A stretch of DNA of 64,000 bases from a bacterium (GTDB lineage Bacteria; Bacteroidota; Bacteroidia; B-17B0; Aurantibacillaceae): contig JAQSCW010000002.1 of NCBI GenBank assembly GCA_029945625.1, positions 248,001 through 312,000 on the forward strand, read 5' to 3'. Below are positions 18,209 through 27,711 of this stretch, piece by piece. Position 1 is the stretch's first letter; each line of letters opens with the position of its first letter. The position numbers were made by a program, and so were the translations under genes. The notes under the pieces were generated by a model. It searched no databases. It worked only from the letters and a program-made list of their open reading frames with translations, and had not been told where the DNA came from.

Positions 18209-18400
18209 ACAAAAGGCGATTTCGCGCCAGGGACAAGCGGCCAAAGCCCGGTGGGCTTTGGAGCGAGCATATTCGTTGGCCAGTTCTTTTCGGCCTTTTC
18301 GGCCGAAAAAACCACGGCAAAAGTTCAGTGAACTTTTGAGCAAGCATGTGCGAAAGCAGCGGAGCCCGAAGTGGCCCGCTCGGGCGCCCAAGAAAAAAAA
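18209..18400 (+). repeat. GC-rich palindromic intergenic element with four consecutive hairpins
   Basis: This block fills most of the 516-base gap between two lipoprotein genes and is far more GC-rich than its AT-rich flanks. It contains four hairpins in a row: CCAAAGCCC/GGGCTTTGG (18241-18261, 3-base loop), TTTTCGGCC/GGCCGAAAA (18287-18309, 5-base loop), AAAAGTTCA/TGAACTTTT (18319-18337, 1-base loop) and GCCCGA/TCGGGC (18364-18385). Three have 9-bp perfect stems. It looks like a REP/BIME-type dispersed element; copy number cannot be judged from one window. Non-ATG open frames cross it on both strands but are a by-product of the palindromes and GC content. The strand is arbitrary. Confidence 0.65.
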
Positions 18401-18476
18401 GACTTTTTGAGGTTCAACTACCTAGTTAATTAAATTATTTTTAAAATATTTGAAGCTAACCTAAAAAAATATATCT

Positions 18477-18740
18477 ATGAAAAAAATCCTATTCTTTGCA
18501 GCTTTGGCAAGTTTGACCGCAGTGTCGTGTAAAAAAGTTTACACCTGCGAATGTACTACCACGTCGTCTATTACTATTAATGGGGTTGTCCAATCAGGTA
18601 CGCCTGCAACCAGTTCGGGGGAGACAGCCAAAATGAAAAAAGATGATGCTAAAACTGAGTGTGAAAAAAACAATGGCACAACTACATCCGGTACGAGTCA
18701 AAATGGGACTTCGGTTACCATTGCCTGCGCCATTAAATAA
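18477..18740 (+). CDS. Small cysteine-containing lipoprotein, unknown function
   Basis: 87 residues. It begins with a lipoprotein signal peptide ending TAVSC (Cys at about 18). The mature part is short, Thr/Ser-rich and polar, with further Cys residues (TCEC just after the lipid anchor, then one Cys in TECEK and one in IACAIK), suggesting one or two disulfides. I do not recognise a family; similar short Thr/Ser-rich lipoproteins are common in Bacteroidota. It lies just downstream of the palindromic element and is followed by a terminator, so it is monocistronic. Reality is supported by the coherent signal peptide and the ATG. Confidence 0.7.
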   Translation: MKKILFFAALASLTAVSCKKVYTCECTTTSSITINGVVQSGTPATSSGETAKMKKDDAKTECEKNNGTTTSGTSQNGTSVTIACAIK

Positions 18741-18763
18741 AAAATAATTGTACTTTATTGACT

Positions 18764-18794
18764 TAAAAAACTGCTCCCAGGGGCGGTTTTTTTA
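18764..18794. terminator. Bidirectional terminator between a small lipoprotein gene and hutI
   Basis: Hairpin CTGCTC / GGGCGG flanked by AAAAAA on the left and TTTTTTT on the right, between two convergent genes. It overlaps the last bases of hutI. Confidence 0.75.
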
Positions 18795-20042
18795 TTTCCA
18801 AACTTTCCCGTTCAAAAGTAGGGTGTCAATTGCCTCCGTACCAAACGCGTACGATAAAGTTGCGTAAGAACTAAGGCTCTTGGTTATATACATATTGGCT
18901 TTGAGTCCGCGGCAGATGCAACCCACTTCATTTTGTAACTCCAAGGCATAGGCAGAGTTTATGGTGCAAGCATTGATCGCTTCTTCAGGCAGAAGTTTAT
19001 ATTGAATGCAGGCAAGACTCATCATGAGTTTCATATTTCCTGAAGGGCAACTACCGGGATTGTAGTCGCTGGCCAATGCAACCGCGAGACCGCCGTCGAT
19101 CATTTTTCGGGCTGGAGGCAAAGGCAAGCCGAGAAATAAAGCTGCACCCGGCAGAATGGTAGGTATGGTATGGCTCCCGGCCAGACACTTAATATCATCA
19201 TCACTGCAAAATTCAAGGTGATCAACGCTCAGTGCTCCATATTTTATTCCGGTTTTTATTCCGTTTGAATGGCTTAACTGCTCGGCATGAAGCCGACCTT
19301 TCAAGCCGTGCTTAATTCCCGCTTCCAGAATTCTTCCCGTATCAAATTCATCAAAATATCCGCGTTCGCAAAATACATCTAGATAATCGGCAAGACCTTC
19401 CTTTTTAATTGCCGGAAGCATTTCGTTGATGATCAAATCCAAATACCCTGCCTTATTGTTTATAAACTCGGGAGGAATGGCGTGTGCCCCCAAGAATGTG
19501 GCTTTCACAGGGATCCAGTCAAGTTTCTTCAAGCGCTGAATCACCCGCAACATTTTTAGTTCACTTTGAAGGTCCAAACCATAACCGCTTTTTATTTCAA
19601 CGGCTCCCGTTCCCTGCGAAATAATTTCCCTGAGTCGATTCTTTGATTGCTCAAACAAGTCGTCTTCCGACGTCTCGCGTAATTTTTTTGCCGAATTTAA
19701 AATTCCGCCACCCCTGTTTGCGATTTCTTCATACGACAACCCATTGATCCTATCTACAAACTCCTGCTCACGATTGCCGGCATATACAATATGGGTATGA
19801 CTATCTACAAAACTGGGCATCACAATTTTTCCGCTACAATCAATCACTTCCAGATCCTTCCAATCTTCAATTCCCGGAAAATCATCCATGCTTCCAAAGT
19901 CCACAATAATACCATTATCGCAAGCCAACCAAGCATCCGTGATGCAAGGCAATTTTTTCATGGCAGTGCCGGCCAAAATTTTTGGGGCCTCATCGTAAAC
20001 ACTCACTAACGTTTTTATATTTTTGAGCAGTAACTTTTGCAT
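18792..20042 (-). CDS. hutI: Imidazolonepropionase
   Basis: 416 residues from the chosen ATG at 20042. An in-frame ATG at 20099 would add 19 residues (rich in Lys/Phe) that are not part of the family fold; the family is about 405-415 long, so the shorter form is preferred. It hydrolyses 4-imidazolone-5-propanoate to N-formimino-L-glutamate, the third step of histidine degradation. Metal and active-site motifs of the amidohydrolase superfamily are visible: D-S-H-T-H near 79, GYGLD, AHAIPPE, HAEQLSH and ASDYNPGSCP. No hutH, hutU or hutG gene is adjacent, so the pathway is scattered or incomplete in this region. Function confident from the motifs. Confidence 0.95.
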   Translation of the reverse strand: MQKLLLKNIKTLVSVYDEAPKILAGTAMKKLPCITDAWLACDNGIIVDFGSMDDFPGIEDWKDLEVIDCSGKIVMPSFVDSHTHIVYAGNREQEFVDRINGLSYEEIANRGGGILNSAKKLRETSEDDLFEQSKNRLREIISQGTGAVEIKSGYGLDLQSELKMLRVIQRLKKLDWIPVKATFLGAHAIPPEFINNKAGYLDLIINEMLPAIKKEGLADYLDVFCERGYFDEFDTGRILEAGIKHGLKGRLHAEQLSHSNGIKTGIKYGALSVDHLEFCSDDDIKCLAGSHTIPTILPGAALFLGLPLPPARKMIDGGLAVALASDYNPGSCPSGNMKLMMSLACIQYKLLPEEAINACTINSAYALELQNEVGCICRGLKANMYITKSLSSYATLSYAFGTEAIDTLLLNGKVWK

Positions 20043-20159
20043 ACTAAAGTGTTTGTTTTTACGTTTAAACCCTAAAACAGTTCCGACTTTAAAAACCAAA
20101 ACTGATAGGAGATTTGTTTCGAAGGTAAAAAAATTAGTTTATTCAAATACGTAATACAC

Positions 20160-20894
20160 ATGAGCCTACAAAAATTAAGTTTCAGTCTCGCCTTCGTTTT
20201 TGCTGCTTCAGCGGCAAACGCTCAGGACAGTCTGAACGTTCATAATCCAAAACCTGAACATCCGCATGAACTGGGGATCAGCATTGCTACTCCGATTTGT
20301 TTACTAATGGGGGCTTCCGACTTTTCAGGAAGGTTCACCAACCTTACATACCGACATTGGCTCAGCGGAAAACATAATGTAAAGGCCTTTGTTGGCACAA
20401 ATTTCATGAAAGAAACAGATCCGTATTCTCAGCCCAATAATTCGGGAATTATTCCTACGACTCAAGAGCTTGTTTATTCTACAAAAATAACCACCACACC
20501 TACAAATTTCCAGATCGGTTTAGGTTACGAATACATGAAAGGAGGAAAATTTAAACATGGACCCGGCATTGATATTGTGTACAATAACGTGTTTGAAAAA
20601 ACTGAGTATTTTGATATGAAGGTGTACCAAACAATTGGCAAAGACAGTATCCGCACCGATCATTATGACCGCCTGGAAGCAGGAGCTTATGTGAAGGGGG
20701 TTACAATCACCAAAATTGGTTTTAATCTTTCGTATTCGCTTCGCTACCAAATGGCCAAACATTGGGTGCTTACTGCTTCTGCCATGGGATCATTTCGCCT
20801 GGAAACAAGAAATGAATCTCTTGGCAAAATTCATAATTTCGACTTCAATATAGTAGGCATAGTTAGTGACATAAGTCTTTTTTACCGGTTCTAA
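20160..20894 (+). CDS. Outer-membrane beta-barrel protein, unknown function
   Basis: 244 residues with a signal peptide (ends AANAQ). The mature part alternates short hydrophobic strands with polar loops and ends in Leu-Phe-Tyr-Arg-Phe; a terminal aromatic residue is typical of outer-membrane barrels. Its size suggests an 8-10 strand barrel. I cannot place it in a named family. It is divergent from hutI, and the aroC promoter starts within 20 bases of its stop. Envelope location is well supported; function is unknown. Confidence 0.8.
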   Translation: MSLQKLSFSLAFVFAASAANAQDSLNVHNPKPEHPHELGISIATPICLLMGASDFSGRFTNLTYRHWLSGKHNVKAFVGTNFMKETDPYSQPNNSGIIPTTQELVYSTKITTTPTNFQIGLGYEYMKGGKFKHGPGIDIVYNNVFEKTEYFDMKVYQTIGKDSIRTDHYDRLEAGAYVKGVTITKIGFNLSYSLRYQMAKHWVLTASAMGSFRLETRNESLGKIHNFDFNIVGIVSDISLFYRF

Positions 20895-20912
20895 TTCCTC
20901 AGGGTATTTTAA

Positions 20913-20920
20913 TATCTTTG
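20913..20920 (+). promoter_or_regulatory. -7 box of aroC (implies near-leaderless start)
   Basis: TATCTTTG matches TAnnTTTG exactly and lies just 6 bases before the ATG at 20927. Transcription would start at or within a few bases of that ATG. A possible TTG start at 20918 lies inside this box and is therefore unlikely. Confidence 0.5.
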
Positions 20921-20926
20921 CCTTCT

Positions 20927-22012
20927 ATGGCAGGTAATTCATTTGGCAATTTATTCCGACTCACTACATATGGCGAAAGCCACGGGCTTTCAATCGGTGG
21001 TATTATCGATGGTTGTCCCGCGGGATTAAAAATAGACCTTGCTTTTATTCAACACGAATTGAACCGTCGGCGACCGGGCCAATCGACGATTACTTCACAG
21101 CGCCAAGAGGAAGACCTCGTTGAATTTCAATCGGGAATGTTTGAGGGAGTCACCACAGGCACATCCATTGCTTTTCGTATAAAAAACAAAGACCATCATT
21201 CGGAAGATTATTCTCAGCTTGAGGACGCTTTTCGACCTTCTCACGCAGATTTTACCTATCAAGAGAAATTCGGGATCCGCGATCACCGTGGCGGAGGCCG
21301 AAGCAGCGCCCGTGAAACAGCAAGCAGAGTGGTTGCAGGCGCAATTGCCAAACTTATTTTGAAACAACGGAACATAGAGATTCACGCTTTTGTAAAACAA
21401 GTGGGAACGCTAAAACTGGAAAAGAACTTCGATTCTCTTGATCTTTCTACCACAGATTCAAACATGGTAAGATGTCCCGATCCGGTCCTTGCAGAAAAAA
21501 TGATCCTGCATATTGAGGAAGTAAAGAAGCAGGGTGATACAATTGGCGGCATTATCCAGTGTGTCATCCAAAATGCTCCAATTGGGTTGGGTGAACCGGT
21601 ATTTGATAAATTACATGCGGTGTTAGGACATGCCATGTTAAGTATTAACGCGGTGAAAGGATTTGAAATAGGCAGCGGATTCGACAGCGTGAATTTCAAA
21701 GGATCACAATTAAACGATATTTTTGCATCCTCCAAAAACAATCAAAAACCGGGTACTACCACCAATAACAGTGGCGGCATCCAGGGTGGTATCAGTAATG
21801 GCATGCCTATTTATTTTAACGTGGCGTTTAAACCGGTTGCCACTATTATGCGTGATCAAAACACAATTACCAAGGAAGGCAATGAAACAGTGTTAAAAGC
21901 CCAAGGAAGGCACGACCCCTGCGTATTACCAAGAGCAGTTCCCATTGTTGAAAGTATGGCGGCATTGGTGATGGTGGATTTTTTGCTTCTGGCAAACTGT
22001 AACAGAATGTAG
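20927..22012 (+). CDS. aroC: Chorismate synthase
   Basis: 361 residues from ATG 20927 ([16 protein letters not shown]). A TTG nine bases upstream would add three residues but falls inside the -7 box. The enzyme converts 5-enolpyruvylshikimate-3-phosphate to chorismate using reduced FMN, the last common step of aromatic amino acid synthesis. The three signature regions are present: [18 protein letters not shown] near the N-terminus, GGRSSARET (~128), and [15 protein letters not shown] near the C-terminus. It acts in the cytoplasm. No other shikimate genes are nearby. Nothing is missing and the length is normal. Confidence 0.97.
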   Translation: MAGNSFGNLFRLTTYGESHGLSIGGIIDGCPAGLKIDLAFIQHELNRRRPGQSTITSQRQEEDLVEFQSGMFEGVTTGTSIAFRIKNKDHHSEDYSQLEDAFRPSHADFTYQEKFGIRDHRGGGRSSARETASRVVAGAIAKLILKQRNIEIHAFVKQVGTLKLEKNFDSLDLSTTDSNMVRCPDPVLAEKMILHIEEVKKQGDTIGGIIQCVIQNAPIGLGEPVFDKLHAVLGHAMLSINAVKGFEIGSGFDSVNFKGSQLNDIFASSKNNQKPGTTTNNSGGIQGGISNGMPIYFNVAFKPVATIMRDQNTITKEGNETVLKAQGRHDPCVLPRAVPIVESMAALVMVDFLLLANCNRM

Positions 22013-22180
22013 TCGGCTTACGAATCGTTTTCATATCCAATTTATCACATCCATTTGGTTTTAATTGGTTCTACAATCAAACAAAATAGTACATTCGGCT
22101 TCGTGAAATGTGATTTATAATCCGTGTATTATTGAAAAATGATGAATCAATAACTTTCAGTTACATCCTAGAGTTTTAAA

Positions 22181-22579
22181 ATGGCTTCTCAAACCACATT
22201 GATTAAAGAAATTAGGATCCCGGAGGGCTTCATTCAATTAAGAAGCAATGGTATTGTGTATGTGAAGTTATTTGAAAACACGATCTTGGACGTACCTCTG
22301 CAATTGCGTATGCTCGCGTGTTATCAGGAGATCACGGAGCGAAAATTAACACCCTTTTTATTTGAGGGAGAGGGCGGAGTTACAGTTACGAAAGAAGCGC
22401 GTGACAATGCCGTTCATCTTGAAGATATTTCTCCTTGTAAAGCCATGGCAGTTGTGGTTACAACTATAGCCATAGCTATCATAGCCAACTTTTACTTCAA
22501 GTTCAATAAACCGAAAAGACCCTACAAGGTTTTCAAGAACCAGCAGGATGCCGTCACCTGGCTTCTGACGCAGGTATAG
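22181..22579 (+). CDS. DUF7793-like (STAS/SpoIIAA-like fold) small protein
   Basis: 132 residues without a signal peptide. The pattern (short beta strands near the N-terminus, a segment LDVPLQLRMLACYQEIT, then TPFLFEGEGGVTVTKEARDNA, a hydrophobic stretch about 88-105, and a C-terminal PYKVFKNQQDAVTWLL) matches the Bacteroidota family known as DUF7793, thought to adopt a STAS/SpoIIAA-like alpha/beta fold. In that family the hydrophobic stretch is a buried helix, not a membrane span, so I would not call it a membrane protein. Function unknown. It stands alone between aroC and aconitase. Family call is from memory of the motif order, so moderate. Confidence 0.75.
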   Translation: MASQTTLIKEIRIPEGFIQLRSNGIVYVKLFENTILDVPLQLRMLACYQEITERKLTPFLFEGEGGVTVTKEARDNAVHLEDISPCKAMAVVVTTIAIAIIANFYFKFNKPKRPYKVFKNQQDAVTWLLTQV

Positions 22580-22692
22580 AGCCGTCTTGGGTTCGGTGAT
22601 ACCCAACAAAACATTAACGTTTCTTTCTTTTTTAAATTCAGCTAGATTACATAATTTAGCAGACTCAAATTATCATCAATAAACCAAAATAT

Positions 22693-24960
22693 ATGGCATT
22701 CGATATTGAAATGATTAAGGAGGTATACAAAAACTTACCTTCACGCGTAACAGCCGCTCGCAAACTGGTGGGACGCCCCCTCACCTTGACCGAAAAAATA
22801 CTTTGTTCACACTTACATCACGATCAAAAAGCGCAGCTATTTGAGCGGGGAAAGTCTTACGTAGATTTTTCGCCCGACCGAGTGGCCATGCAGGATGCCA
22901 CGGCGCAAATGGCCTTGCTTCAATTTATGCAATCGGGTCGCCCGAAGGTAGCTGTGCCTTCTACAGTGCATTGTGATCACCTAATTACCGCACGCGATGG
23001 TGCCGCGAACGACCTTGCCTTTGCTAACAAAGAAAGTAAGGAAGTCTTTGATTTTTTAGGTTCCGTTTCCAATAAATATGGAATAGGTTTCTGGAAACCG
23101 GGTGCAGGGATTATTCACCAGGTAGTTCTTGAAAATTATGCGTTCCCCGGAGGCATGATGATTGGTACCGATTCGCATACTGTAAATGCAGGGGGTTTAG
23201 GAATGATTGCCATTGGTGTGGGCGGAGCCGATGCCTGTGATGTGATGGCCGGATTAGCATGGGAATTAAAAATGCCAAAACTAATTGGCGTGAAATTAAC
23301 CGGTAAATTGAGCGGTTGGACAGCCCCAAAAGATGTCATCCTCAAAGTGGCAGGCATTCTCACCGTAAAAGGTGGCACGGATGCCGTGGTGGAATATTTT
23401 GGCGAAGGTGCACTCTCTATGAGTTGTACAGGTAAGGGCACTATTTGTAATATGGGGGCCGAAATTGGTGCTACCACCTCTACGTTTGGATACGACGATT
23501 CGATGTCACGTTATTTAAAAGCTACAGGCAGGGCTGATGTGGCTGAATTGGCGAACGCCGTGAAAGAACATTTAACGGCAGATCCGGAAGTATATGCTGA
23601 TCCGGCTAAGTATTTTGATCAGGTGATCGAAATAAATTTATCGGAGCTCGAACCGCATGTAAATGGCCCTTTTAGTCCCGATTTGGCCACTCCTATTTCA
23701 AAATTAAAAGAAACCGCAATAGCCAACGGCTGGCCACTAAAAATTTCAGTGGGACTGTTGGGATCTTGTACTAACTCGTCTTATGAAGATATTTCAAGGG
23801 CAGTGAGTCTGGCCAAACAAGTTTCTTCCAAAAATTTAAAAGCAAAATCAGAATACCTGATCAACCCGGGTTCTGAACAAATTCGTTTCACCATTAAACG
23901 TGATGGGTTTCTGGACGTGTTTGATCAAATTGGCGCCAAAGTATTTACGAATGCTTGTGGCCCTTGTATTGGCATGTGGGACCGGATGGGTGCTGAAAAA
24001 CAAGAAAAAAACACCATCATTCATTCCTTTAACCGAAATTTTGCGAAACGCGCCGATGGCAATCCAAATACGTATGCCTTTGTTGCTTCACCCGAAATTG
24101 TAACCGCCATGGCTATTGCCGGCACCCTTACCTTTAATCCCTTAACCGATACATTGGTAAATGAAAAAGGAGAGGGCGTAAAATTAGATGCACCCTCAGG
24201 CGACGAATTACCAAAAAATGGATTTGCGGTGGAGGATCCCGGCTATCAAGCACCTGCTGCCGATGGTAGTAAAGTAACTATTGCCGTTTCTCCTACCAGC
24301 GATCGTTTACAATTGTTGGACCCGTTTACCGCGTGGGAAGGTTCTGATATTAAGGGTTTAAAATTGCTCATCAAAGCAAAGGGAAAATGTACCACCGATC
24401 ATATTTCCATGGCAGGTCCTTGGTTAAAATACCGTGGCCACCTCGATAATATTTCCAACAACATGCTGATTGGTGCTGTAAATTTTTTCAACGAAAAAAC
24501 TGATAGCGTAAAAAACCAATTAACTTCCAACTACGATTCCGTTCCAAAAGTGCAAAGGGCCTATAAAGCAAAGAGCATTGGTTCTATTGTGGTGGGTGAT
24601 GAAAATTATGGTGAAGGCTCTTCTCGTGAACACGCCGCCATGGAGCCACGGCACCTAGGAGTGAGGGCCGTTTTAGTGAAATCATTTGCACGGATTCACG
24701 AAACAAATCTGAAGAAACAAGGCATGCTTGCTCTCACATTTAATACAAAGGCTGATTACGACAAAATTAAAGAAGACGACGTGATTGACATTGTGGGATT
24801 AACCACCTTTGCACCCTCCAAACCTCTTACCATCGTTTTGAATCATGGAGATGGCAGTAAAGATGAAATTACCGTGAACCATACCTATAACCAACAACAA
24901 ATTGAATGGTTTAAAGCCGGCGGAGCACTTAACATCATTCGTGCCGGCATCAAGAAGTAA
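22693..24960 (+). CDS. Aconitate hydratase (mitochondrial-type)
   Basis: 755 residues. It isomerises citrate to isocitrate via cis-aconitate in the TCA cycle, in the cytoplasm. The 4Fe-4S ligands are seen as C359 ([10 protein letters not shown]) and C422/C425 ([11 protein letters not shown]), nearly the same positions as in mitochondrial aconitase. Other family motifs include [13 protein letters not shown] and the C-terminal swivel-domain [14 protein letters not shown]. The length and motif spacing fit the mitochondrial-like AcnA subgroup common in Bacteroidota, not AcnB. It is followed by a strong terminator, so it is a single transcription unit. No truncation seen. Confidence 0.97.
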   Translation: MAFDIEMIKEVYKNLPSRVTAARKLVGRPLTLTEKILCSHLHHDQKAQLFERGKSYVDFSPDRVAMQDATAQMALLQFMQSGRPKVAVPSTVHCDHLITARDGAANDLAFANKESKEVFDFLGSVSNKYGIGFWKPGAGIIHQVVLENYAFPGGMMIGTDSHTVNAGGLGMIAIGVGGADACDVMAGLAWELKMPKLIGVKLTGKLSGWTAPKDVILKVAGILTVKGGTDAVVEYFGEGALSMSCTGKGTICNMGAEIGATTSTFGYDDSMSRYLKATGRADVAELANAVKEHLTADPEVYADPAKYFDQVIEINLSELEPHVNGPFSPDLATPISKLKETAIANGWPLKISVGLLGSCTNSSYEDISRAVSLAKQVSSKNLKAKSEYLINPGSEQIRFTIKRDGFLDVFDQIGAKVFTNACGPCIGMWDRMGAEKQEKNTIIHSFNRNFAKRADGNPNTYAFVASPEIVTAMAIAGTLTFNPLTDTLVNEKGEGVKLDAPSGDELPKNGFAVEDPGYQAPAADGSKVTIAVSPTSDRLQLLDPFTAWEGSDIKGLKLLIKAKGKCTTDHISMAGPWLKYRGHLDNISNNMLIGAVNFFNEKTDSVKNQLTSNYDSVPKVQRAYKAKSIGSIVVGDENYGEGSSREHAAMEPRHLGVRAVLVKSFARIHETNLKKQGMLALTFNTKADYDKIKEDDVIDIVGLTTFAPSKPLTIVLNHGDGSKDEITVNHTYNQQQIEWFKAGGALNIIRAGIKK

Positions 24961-24981
24961 ATAGTTTCAATCATCACCTAA

Positions 24982-25017
24982 TTAAAAAGCCCGATCAACA
25001 TTGAACGGGCTTTTTAG
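24982..25017. terminator. Bidirectional terminator between aconitase and an OmpA-family gene
   Basis: Hairpin AAAAAGCCCG / CGGGCTTTTT with a 14-base loop, between convergent genes; A- and T-tracts on both sides allow termination from either strand. Confidence 0.85.
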
Positions 25018-25072
25018 TTTTTTAGAATTGAATCCAAATCAATCCATATTATACGTTGGTTAATCGCAACTA

Positions 25073-26554
25073 TTAGAAATTCGTTTTAAGTTCCACTCTT
25101 CTGTTTTTTGCTTTACCGGCAGCAGTAGCATTATCAGCTATGGGTTTTGTTTCACCATAACCTATTGCCGTTAAACGAGTTTCTGAAATTCCTTTTTGGA
25201 TCAAATAATCTCTCACGCTCTCAGTCCTTTTTTGAGAGAGTTCGATGTTGTATGCATCTTCTCCATCACTATCGGTGTGACCTTCAATGGTAAGAGATAC
25301 CGCTTCATTACGAGTAAGTATTTCCGCCAGATCATCCAAAGATGAATTTGAAATTAATTTTAGTTTTGCACTGGCAGTCTCAAAATATATTTTACCTGCT
25401 ATGAGCGTGATTTTTTGAATATCCACCTTTGGAATTTCCGGACATCCCTTGTTAACGATTGGCCCAACTACTGTCGGACATCTGTCGTCATTATCAGCAA
25501 CGCCATCGCCATCTGTATCAGGACAACCTTTAAAGGCCAGAATTCCGGCTTTATCAGGACATACATCTTCTTCGTTCACTATCCCATCTTTGTCATTATC
25601 GAGGGTACAACCTTTCACATCTACTTTATATCCCGATTTAGTTCCCGGACATTTATCATCAATATCGGCCACTCCATCTTTGTCGCTATCTGGACACCCT
25701 TTAAATTCTGCCGGGCCGAAAACGGTAGGACACCGGTCTTCTTTATCGGTAATACCGTCCATGTCGGTATCAGGACAACCCTTAAGTCCTGCTAATCCCG
25801 GTACATCCGGACAAGCGTCCTGGTAGTCGGCTATTCCATCTTTATCCTTATCGAGCGGGCAACCGGTGAGATCCACCGAAATACCTGCCGGCGTATTCTC
25901 ACATTTGTCTTTTTTATCAGTAACACCATCATGATCGGTGTCTTTTTGTTTGCCAATGTTGAAGGTAATTCCGGCAGAGTGAAACAATTCCATGTCGTTG
26001 TCTCCTCCGGCAATTACACCGTCGATATGATCAGCGGTAGTTAGCAAAAGTGATTCCTGTAATTGAAGTGATACAATGGGTCCCATACGAATATTTAAAC
26101 CCGCACCAACGGTGGGTAATGAAAATACAAAATGTTCATCCTGCAAAGAATAAATACTCTCGTACCAAATTAGACCTGCGCCAACAAGTAGGTAAGGTCT
26201 GATTATAGCTTGAGATTTGGTGAGATAAAATCGTAAAGCGATATTACCGGTATTGTGTCGAATCAAAAAACTATTTGGACTATCGGTTGTGCTTTTTGCT
26301 GAATGATCAATATAGCCTAACTCTCCTCTTGAGAAAAACAGAGTGGCATCCATATGATTAGTCAAAAATCTAGAAACCGATAATCCCGCAAACGCATACG
26401 ATGCCTGATCGGTTTGATAAAAACTATTCCCCATGTCGCCGTAATATTGCGTGAGACCGCCATGAAATCCTATGTTCCATTTTCTTTCTTCCGTTTGAGA
26501 AAAGGCACTCAAGGACAGGAGTAGTGTCGCGTAAAAAAATATAAATTTTTTCAT
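25073..26554 (-). CDS. OmpA family protein with N-terminal barrel and thrombospondin type 3 repeats
   Basis: 493 residues. The signal peptide ends LSAFSQ. Residues about 20-200 are an outer-membrane beta-barrel. Residues about 205-370 are seven or so calcium-binding thrombospondin type 3 repeats, built on D-x-D-x-D-G motifs (DTDHDGVTD, DKDKDGIAD, DTDMDGITD, DSDKDGVAD, DTDGDGVAD) with regular Cys residues (GCP). The C-terminal ~120 residues are an OmpA-like peptidoglycan-binding domain (ISETRLTAIGYGETKPIAD; AKNRRVEL). It links outer membrane and cell wall, with a Ca2+-stiffened spacer. A small CsbD-like gene starts 38 bases upstream on the same strand and may be co-transcribed. Confidence 0.95.
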   Translation of the reverse strand: MKKFIFFYATLLLSLSAFSQTEERKWNIGFHGGLTQYYGDMGNSFYQTDQASYAFAGLSVSRFLTNHMDATLFFSRGELGYIDHSAKSTTDSPNSFLIRHNTGNIALRFYLTKSQAIIRPYLLVGAGLIWYESIYSLQDEHFVFSLPTVGAGLNIRMGPIVSLQLQESLLLTTADHIDGVIAGGDNDMELFHSAGITFNIGKQKDTDHDGVTDKKDKCENTPAGISVDLTGCPLDKDKDGIADYQDACPDVPGLAGLKGCPDTDMDGITDKEDRCPTVFGPAEFKGCPDSDKDGVADIDDKCPGTKSGYKVDVKGCTLDNDKDGIVNEEDVCPDKAGILAFKGCPDTDGDGVADNDDRCPTVVGPIVNKGCPEIPKVDIQKITLIAGKIYFETASAKLKLISNSSLDDLAEILTRNEAVSLTIEGHTDSDGEDAYNIELSQKRTESVRDYLIQKGISETRLTAIGYGETKPIADNATAAGKAKNRRVELKTNF

Positions 26555-26592
26555 GTTGTTTTGTTTTTCAGAAATTAAGTAGTTTCCGATGT

Positions 26593-26781
26593 TTATAATT
26601 CGGAAATAATTTTGTGAAGTTCTTCCTTACTTCTCCCCAATAGAATTTGAAGTTTTCCCAACATTTCATCTTCTTTTCCCTCCACCATCAAGAGATCGCG
26701 GTCGGTAAGAAGTGCAAATTTTTGTTTGAGTTTTCCTTTTTTTTCATTCCAGTCACCTTTTATTTCCAATGAATTTTTCAT
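26593..26781 (-). CDS. CsbD family stress protein
   Basis: 62 residues. A short, charged helical protein of the CsbD family, with the typical N-terminal pattern KGDWNEKKGKLKQKFALLTD and a Gly-Lys/Glu turn (VEGKEDEMLGKLQ). Members are induced by general stress or osmotic change in many bacteria; their molecular role is not established. It lies immediately upstream of the OmpA/TSP3 gene on the same strand (38-base gap), suggesting co-expression with an envelope protein. The length is normal for the family. Family call confident; role unknown. Confidence 0.88.
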   Translation of the reverse strand: MKNSLEIKGDWNEKKGKLKQKFALLTDRDLLMVEGKEDEMLGKLQILLGRSKEELHKIISEL

Positions 26782-26808
26782 AATGTTAGATTTTATTTTG
26801 AATTAGTT

Positions 26809-27060
26809 ATGAAAACAAAGGTGCGCACTCTAAATGTGAATGCACTTACATGGGAAGAGAGTTTTGTTGCAAAAATCACACCTGAATCTTCTTGTATATC
26901 AAGAGAACCATTACTAAAATACGATTGTTAGTGGTTAAGAATACCGCTTCAAATAAATGAACTGTTAGTCAAACAGTTTCCTCGGGAGGATGGTGTAGGA
27001 CGAGTTTTGAATAGTATTGCGCGCGCTGAGAAATTACTGAAACAAGGGACAAAAAGTTAA
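26809..27060 (+). pseudogene. Possible broken small gene: 84-codon frame interrupted by one TAG
   Basis: In the 359-base gap between the CsbD-like gene and the next gene, one + strand frame runs from an ATG at 26809 to a TAA at 27058-27060 with a single in-frame TAG at 26929-26931. The first part is 40 codons. The second has coding-like composition (helix-forming INELLVKQF, then GVGRVLNSIARAEKLLKQG). It resembles no family I recognise. The AT-rich sequence would be expected to hold about five stops over this length, so the openness is modest evidence, and the CsbD promoter must overlap its start. It could be a decayed gene, an amber-interrupted frame or chance. The rest of the gap holds nothing I can identify. 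Confidence 0.25.
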
Positions 27061-27140
27061 ATAAACCGCAAAGTCTATTTGGGGCACCTCCAATTTCTTA
27101 AGAAATTAAACAAGGCAAGGGTTTTTTTGGATTCTTTTTT

Positions 27141-27704
27141 CTAGATCCGAATATTAATCATGCCCCCCGAAATTTCGATGCCCACTTCCTTTTTAAAGAT
27201 CCCTTCAAGCCCTTTTACAGTAATGGTAGCGGCATCGATAGTGACCCTGAAATTCATCCTAAAATTTTTACTTTCACTTTTTTCTGCCAGCGAAATGGCA
27301 CTGTATTGCGCAATGCAGGGTATGGAGGCGCCACCAATTGACATGACACCCGGCAGGTTGTAACTTTTGCCATCGTTCATATGATCGTTGAATGCGGCCA
27401 TATCTTCTTCTATTTTACCAATAAATACAAAATTCTGATCCTTTTGCTTTTTAAGCAGCGTATCAAGTATGGGGTCGCTCGATCTTAATTTTGATACCCC
27501 TACTCGTAAGGTGAAATCACCGGTTGAAATATTTAAGATGATTTTTGCATTTTGACTCAGAAATTTCAATGTCTTCCCCGCAGTATCCAATGAGGTTAAC
27601 ACGAGCGGTGTTTCAACAAGTGCCTCGCTGATTACCTGAGCCCGCAAAGAACCTCCTACTAGTAGCGTGGCCAGCCAAAACAATATAATACTCTTCTTCA
27701 TCAT
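27141..27704 (-). CDS. Secreted protein, possibly YceI-like fold, unknown function
   Basis: 187 residues with a signal peptide (ends SLRAQ). The mature part is beta-rich, with alternating hydrophobic residues, and has a pattern reminiscent of YceI-like lipid-binding domains (FRMNFRVTIDAATITVKGLEG near the end), but no decisive motif. It is the last gene of a three-gene minus-strand run: its start lies 7 bases past the stop of the methyltransferase gene. It is probably periplasmic. I cannot assign a function. Confidence 0.75.
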   Translation of the reverse strand: MMKKSIILFWLATLLVGGSLRAQVISEALVETPLVLTSLDTAGKTLKFLSQNAKIILNISTGDFTLRVGVSKLRSSDPILDTLLKKQKDQNFVFIGKIEEDMAAFNDHMNDGKSYNLPGVMSIGGASIPCIAQYSAISLAEKSESKNFRMNFRVTIDAATITVKGLEGIFKKEVGIEISGGMINIRI

Positions 27705-27711
27705 AAATAGT

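Noticed and set aside
18194-18410. Overlapping plus and minus frames of 65-70 codons over the palindromic element
   Set aside because: They use non-ATG starts, sit on hairpin stems of the repeat and read as basic, low-complexity sequence; better explained by the GC-rich palindromes.
20040-20099. Longer start of hutI
   Set aside because: The extra 19 residues are unlike the family and exceed its usual length; the ATG at 20042 fits better.
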